From positions 130,288-194,287 of the forward strand of contig CAWUXE010000016.1 in assembly GCA_963926475.1 (NCBI GenBank): a DNA stretch of 64,000 nucleotides. Direction: 5' to 3'. The notes beneath the pieces were generated by a model. That model searched no databases, had not been told where the DNA came from, and saw only the letters and a list, made by a program, of their open reading frames with translations. The stretch is from UBA2040 sp002384725. GTDB lineage: Bacteria > Bacteroidota > Bacteroidia > Flavobacteriales_D > Crocinitomicaceae. Below, one piece after another: positions 61,695 to 64,000 of the stretch. Every line of letters starts with the position of its first letter. The first letter of the stretch is position 1. The position numbers were made by a program, and so were the translations under genes.

Positions 61695-63023
61695 ATGGCT
61701 AAGAAAAAAGAGAAAATCTACGTGTTAGATACATCTGTACTCATTCACGATCATCAAGCAATCACTAATTTCGAAAACAACCATGTAGCAATTCCGATCA
61801 CCGTATTGGAAGAATTGGATAAGTTCAAGGTCGGCAACGATTCAAAAAACTTTTCGGCTCGTGAAGTGATTCGCTTTATCGACAAATTGTCGGTTACTAG
61901 CAGTCTACAAAATTGGATATCCTTAGGGAAGAACAAAGGGGACTTCAAAGTTATTCTTGAAACAACACCCGCCGGACTAAACGCGGAAGACATATACGCA
62001 CATGGAAAGAACGATCATAAAATCATCAATTCCGCTTTGTTTTTGAAAGAAACGGAAAGGCAGAAGGATGTTATAATGATTACCAAAGACATTAATTTAC
62101 GCATTAAGGCGAAGGCCTTGGGAATAGCTGCGGAAGATTATGAGACGGGGAAAGTGTCCATGAATGAATTGGAAGACGCCTCTACACTTACGATCGAAAA
62201 TTTGGAATCGGATGTAATCCGTGAAATCTTTACCCGAGGAAAAATCGATGAAGATGGGATATTGGGCGACAGAAAAATTGCCAATGGATACTACATTTTA
62301 AAGAACGGGAAAAGCTCTTCTTTGGCCGTGTACAATCCGTTGTTGGATCAAATTGAACGAATCGAGAAAGAATTCGTGTATGGAATCAAACCGAAGAATG
62401 CCGAACAAGCTTTTGCCTTCAGTGCCTTATTGAACCCGGACATAAAATTGGTTGCCCTACAAGGCGTTGCTGGAACAGGTAAAACGCTTTTGGCTTTAGC
62501 TTCAGCATTGGAACAGTCAAAACAGTTTCATCAAGTTATTTTGGCTCGTCCAATTGTGCCATTGTCCAATAAAGAAATCGGATTTTTACCCGGCGATGCC
62601 AGCGACAAAATTGGTCCGTATATGGAACCACTTTGGGACAATTTAAAGTTCATCAAAGCGCAATTTGGCGAGAACGAAAAGAAGCACAAAGCCATAATGG
62701 AAATGGAGGAGCAAGGTAAAATTGTGATTACTCCATTAGCTTTCATCCGTGGACGTAGTTTGTCCAATATCATGTTCATTGTCGATGAAGCCCAAAATCT
62801 AACGCCACACGAGGTGAAAACGATCATCACGCGAGCAGGAGAGGGTACGAAGATCGTCTTTACGGGGGATTGCCATCAAATAGATACACCTTATTTGGAT
62901 GAAAACAGTAATGGACTTTCCTACTTGATAGATAAGTTAAAAGGGCAAAACTTATTTGCCCATGTTAAACTTGAAAAAGGGGAACGTTCTGAATTGGCTA
63001 ATTTGGCCAATGATTTACTATAG
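61695..63023 (+). CDS. PhoH-family PIN-domain ATPase (YlaK type)
   Basis: A 442-residue cytoplasmic protein. A PIN nuclease-like domain (about 1-135; IYVLDTSVLIHDHQAI, ITKDINLRIKAKALGI) is fused to a PhoH ATPase domain (about 240-442), with Walker A LQGVAGTGKTLLALA at about residue 255, ARPIVPLSNKEIGFLPGD, and FIVDEAQNLTPHEVKTIITR for Walker B. TGDCHQIDTPYLDENSNGL is conserved at the end. PhoH2-like proteins of this architecture show RNA helicase/RNase activity in mycobacteria. Role here not known. Confidence 0.93.
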   Translation: MAKKKEKIYVLDTSVLIHDHQAITNFENNHVAIPITVLEELDKFKVGNDSKNFSAREVIRFIDKLSVTSSLQNWISLGKNKGDFKVILETTPAGLNAEDIYAHGKNDHKIINSALFLKETERQKDVIMITKDINLRIKAKALGIAAEDYETGKVSMNELEDASTLTIENLESDVIREIFTRGKIDEDGILGDRKIANGYYILKNGKSSSLAVYNPLLDQIERIEKEFVYGIKPKNAEQAFAFSALLNPDIKLVALQGVAGTGKTLLALASALEQSKQFHQVILARPIVPLSNKEIGFLPGDASDKIGPYMEPLWDNLKFIKAQFGENEKKHKAIMEMEEQGKIVITPLAFIRGRSLSNIMFIVDEAQNLTPHEVKTIITRAGEGTKIVFTGDCHQIDTPYLDENSNGLSYLIDKLKGQNLFAHVKLEKGERSELANLANDLL

Positions 63024-63049
63024 AAACCACAGATTGTAATACATATAGG

Positions 63050-63068
63050 AGCCTTTCGGGGCTTTTTT
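63050..63068 (+). terminator. Hairpin with TTCG loop after the PhoH gene
   Basis: AGCCT-TTCG-GGGCT (one T-G pair) followed by a run of T. Confidence 0.55.
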
Positions 63069-63333
63069 GGCATGAATTACGACGAATGAAGCGAGGAAGT
63101 GCTGGGTTGAAGGGGAGTCACGAATTGCACGATCGCGAAGCAGCAACGAAGTTAATTTGCACGAATGTAAAGTGTGCACTGCTTTGTATAAGGCGCCACG
63201 ATGGATTTAGAGCATACTTATAAAAACATGATTAATCACCAATACCCCTGCACCCAACATTAGTGAACACCGTAACTGTCCGGCAGGCAGGTTAGTGAAA
63301 TTTGTGGCAGCAAAAAAACCAACACAAAATAAC

Positions 63334-63368
63334 ACAAAAAAAGCGCCTTGGAGAACCAAGACGCTTTT
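63334..63368 (-). terminator. Terminator of the PKD/T9SS gene
   Basis: On the minus strand AAGCGTCTTGG-TTCT-CCAAGGCGCTT (one mismatch) followed by a run of T. It starts about 20 bases after the stop at 63389. Confidence 0.88.
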
Positions 63369-63388
63369 CCTGAAATTTTTATTGAGGC

Positions 63389-64000
63389 TTACTCAATGAT
63401 TAACTTTTTCACTAGGTTGTTGTCACCTACTTGAATGTTTACAAAGTAAACTCCAGTTGGAACATTTCCTAAAGAAATCGTTTCAGAATGTGCACCGTCA
63501 ATTGTAATAGATTGTGTTTCGTAAACTAAAGCTCCAACCAAGTTTTCAACTCGGAAAGAAACGTTGCTGTTTGAAATCAATTCCATATCAATTGTGAATT
63601 CACCGTTAGATGGATTCGGGAATACATTTACATCACCATTAACTAATAACTCATCAATTCCAGCAACAGTCAAAAGAATGCTGTCTGTGAATGTATTAGA
63701 GCCACAACCGTTTGTGATTGTCAAAGTAACAGTGTAGGGTCCTGAAGCACTATAAATGTTACCTGGATTTGCCTCTGTTGAAGTATTGCCATCCCCAAAG
63801 TCCCACAAGTATGTTGTTGCACCTGCACTTGAAGAAGTGGTACTAAATACACCTGTTAAATAACTAGATGTTGAAGTAAATCCAGCAGTTGGAGCTGTGT
63901 TCATCGTAAGATTCACCGTCTCTGATCCTGTACCACAAGCATCAGTGATTGCCAATGTGTAGGCACCTCCTGTTGTTGCATAAACTGAATCAGTTGTTGC
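63389..64000 (-). CDS. PKD-domain protein with T9SS type A sorting domain, 5' part outside the window
   Basis: The gene enters from the right edge and ends at 63389, giving about 203 C-terminal residues. It contains part of an Ig-like repeat (GGAYTLAITDACGTG, with Cys), a PKD-like domain (AGFTSTSSYLTGVF, TTYLWDFGDGNTSTE, GPYTVTLTITNGCG) and a T9SS type A domain at the end (VNGDVNVFPNPSNGEFTIDM, VPTGVYFVNIQVG). The repeat character suggests a long cell-surface or secreted protein such as an adhesin. No catalytic region is visible in this part. A strong terminator follows. Confidence 0.9.
   Translation of the reverse strand, partial: ATTDSVYATTGGAYTLAITDACGTGSETVNLTMNTAPTAGFTSTSSYLTGVFSTTSSSAGATTYLWDFGDGNTSTEANPGNIYSASGPYTVTLTITNGCGSNTFTDSILLTVAGIDELLVNGDVNVFPNPSNGEFTIDMELISNSNVSFRVENLVGALVYETQSITIDGAHSETISLGNVPTGVYFVNIQVGDNNLVKKLIIE

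Larger units (their letters stand above)
63024..63388. other. Intergenic region without a gene, with two terminators and repeat-like segments
   Basis: After the PhoH stop a hairpin at 63050-63068 (AGCCT-TTCG-GGGCT with T-run) may terminate it. Between about 63070 and 63330 are low-complexity segments, including GAATTGCACGATCGCG / ATTTGCACGAATGTAA near-copies and CTGTCCGGCAGGCAGG, a motif frequent in Bacteroidota spacers. No ORF with a credible start or composition was found. Confidence 0.5.

Noticed and set aside
1..64000. CRISPR arrays, tRNA/rRNA genes, insertion sequences, prophage
   Set aside because: No evenly spaced direct repeats, cloverleaf-like spacers, transposase or phage structural motifs were seen by eye. 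Short RNA genes could still be missed without a covariance-model search.

Overview
The window looks like the chromosome of a low-GC, gliding-type Bacteroidota bacterium, most likely order Flavobacteriales; a Crocinitomicaceae/Fluviicola-like host is my guess and was not tested. Evidence: five putative type IX secretion (T9SS) cargo proteins with type A C-terminal sorting domains and one with a type B domain, the gliding/T9SS lipoproteins SprE/PorW and GldH, a PorP/SprF-family protein, a decayed GldM-like gene, many short lipoproteins, and promoters that fit the Bacteroidota TTG / TAnnTTTG pattern rather than the sigma-70 consensus. Most of the window is housekeeping DNA. I see no phage, insertion sequence, CRISPR array, tRNA or rRNA.

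Layout. 1-6.9 kb: truncated GT9 glycosyltransferase, YebC-type regulator, SprE/PorW, bactofilin, AtpZ-like protein and a membrane partner, the peroxiredoxin Bcp, RecA. 7-14.6 kb: large secreted metallopeptidase, GpsA, aspartate kinase, a membrane protein and a TPR lipoprotein. 14.7-20.3 kb: small Cys-pair membrane protein, PorP/SprF plus type B CotH cargo, a lipoprotein plus DUF2490 barrel, GldH. 20.3-24.6 kb: RicT and the hemA-hemC-hemD operon (written right to left). 24.7-35.5 kb: RsmI, a quinone-oxidoreductase-like enzyme, a dead GldM-like gene, HemW, an S9 peptidase, XseA/XseB, a dead LysR regulator joined to another gene fragment, Pgk. 35.5-43.7 kb: LamG cargo, a lipoprotein VOC protein, a small lipoprotein, Fbp, Mfd. 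44-48 kb: two glycosyltransferases and a FucP-like sugar transporter. 48.3-53.8 kb: metal region with two MauG-type di-haem proteins, a T9SS-tagged MbnP-like protein, a 33-residue FeoB-associated protein, FeoB and FeoA. 53.9-64 kb: 1124-residue SF1 helicase, Cys/Met PLP enzyme, TrkA-type protein, M43-like metalloprotease cargo, PhoH-family protein, and a truncated PKD cargo.

How the genes work together. SprE/PorW, GldH and PorP/SprF belong to the secretion and gliding machinery, and the cargo genes scattered around them are its substrates. HemA/C/D make the tetrapyrrole and HemW handles haem; the di-haem proteins at 48-50 kb use it. The most interesting unit is MbnP-like cargo plus MauG-like di-haem protein, a pairing known from copper homeostasis, here with a T9SS tag and next to the ferrous iron importer. 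Several genes also seem to have a promoter -7 box placed so that transcription would begin at the start codon (leaderless mRNA). All names come from reading motifs by eye; no database search was run.
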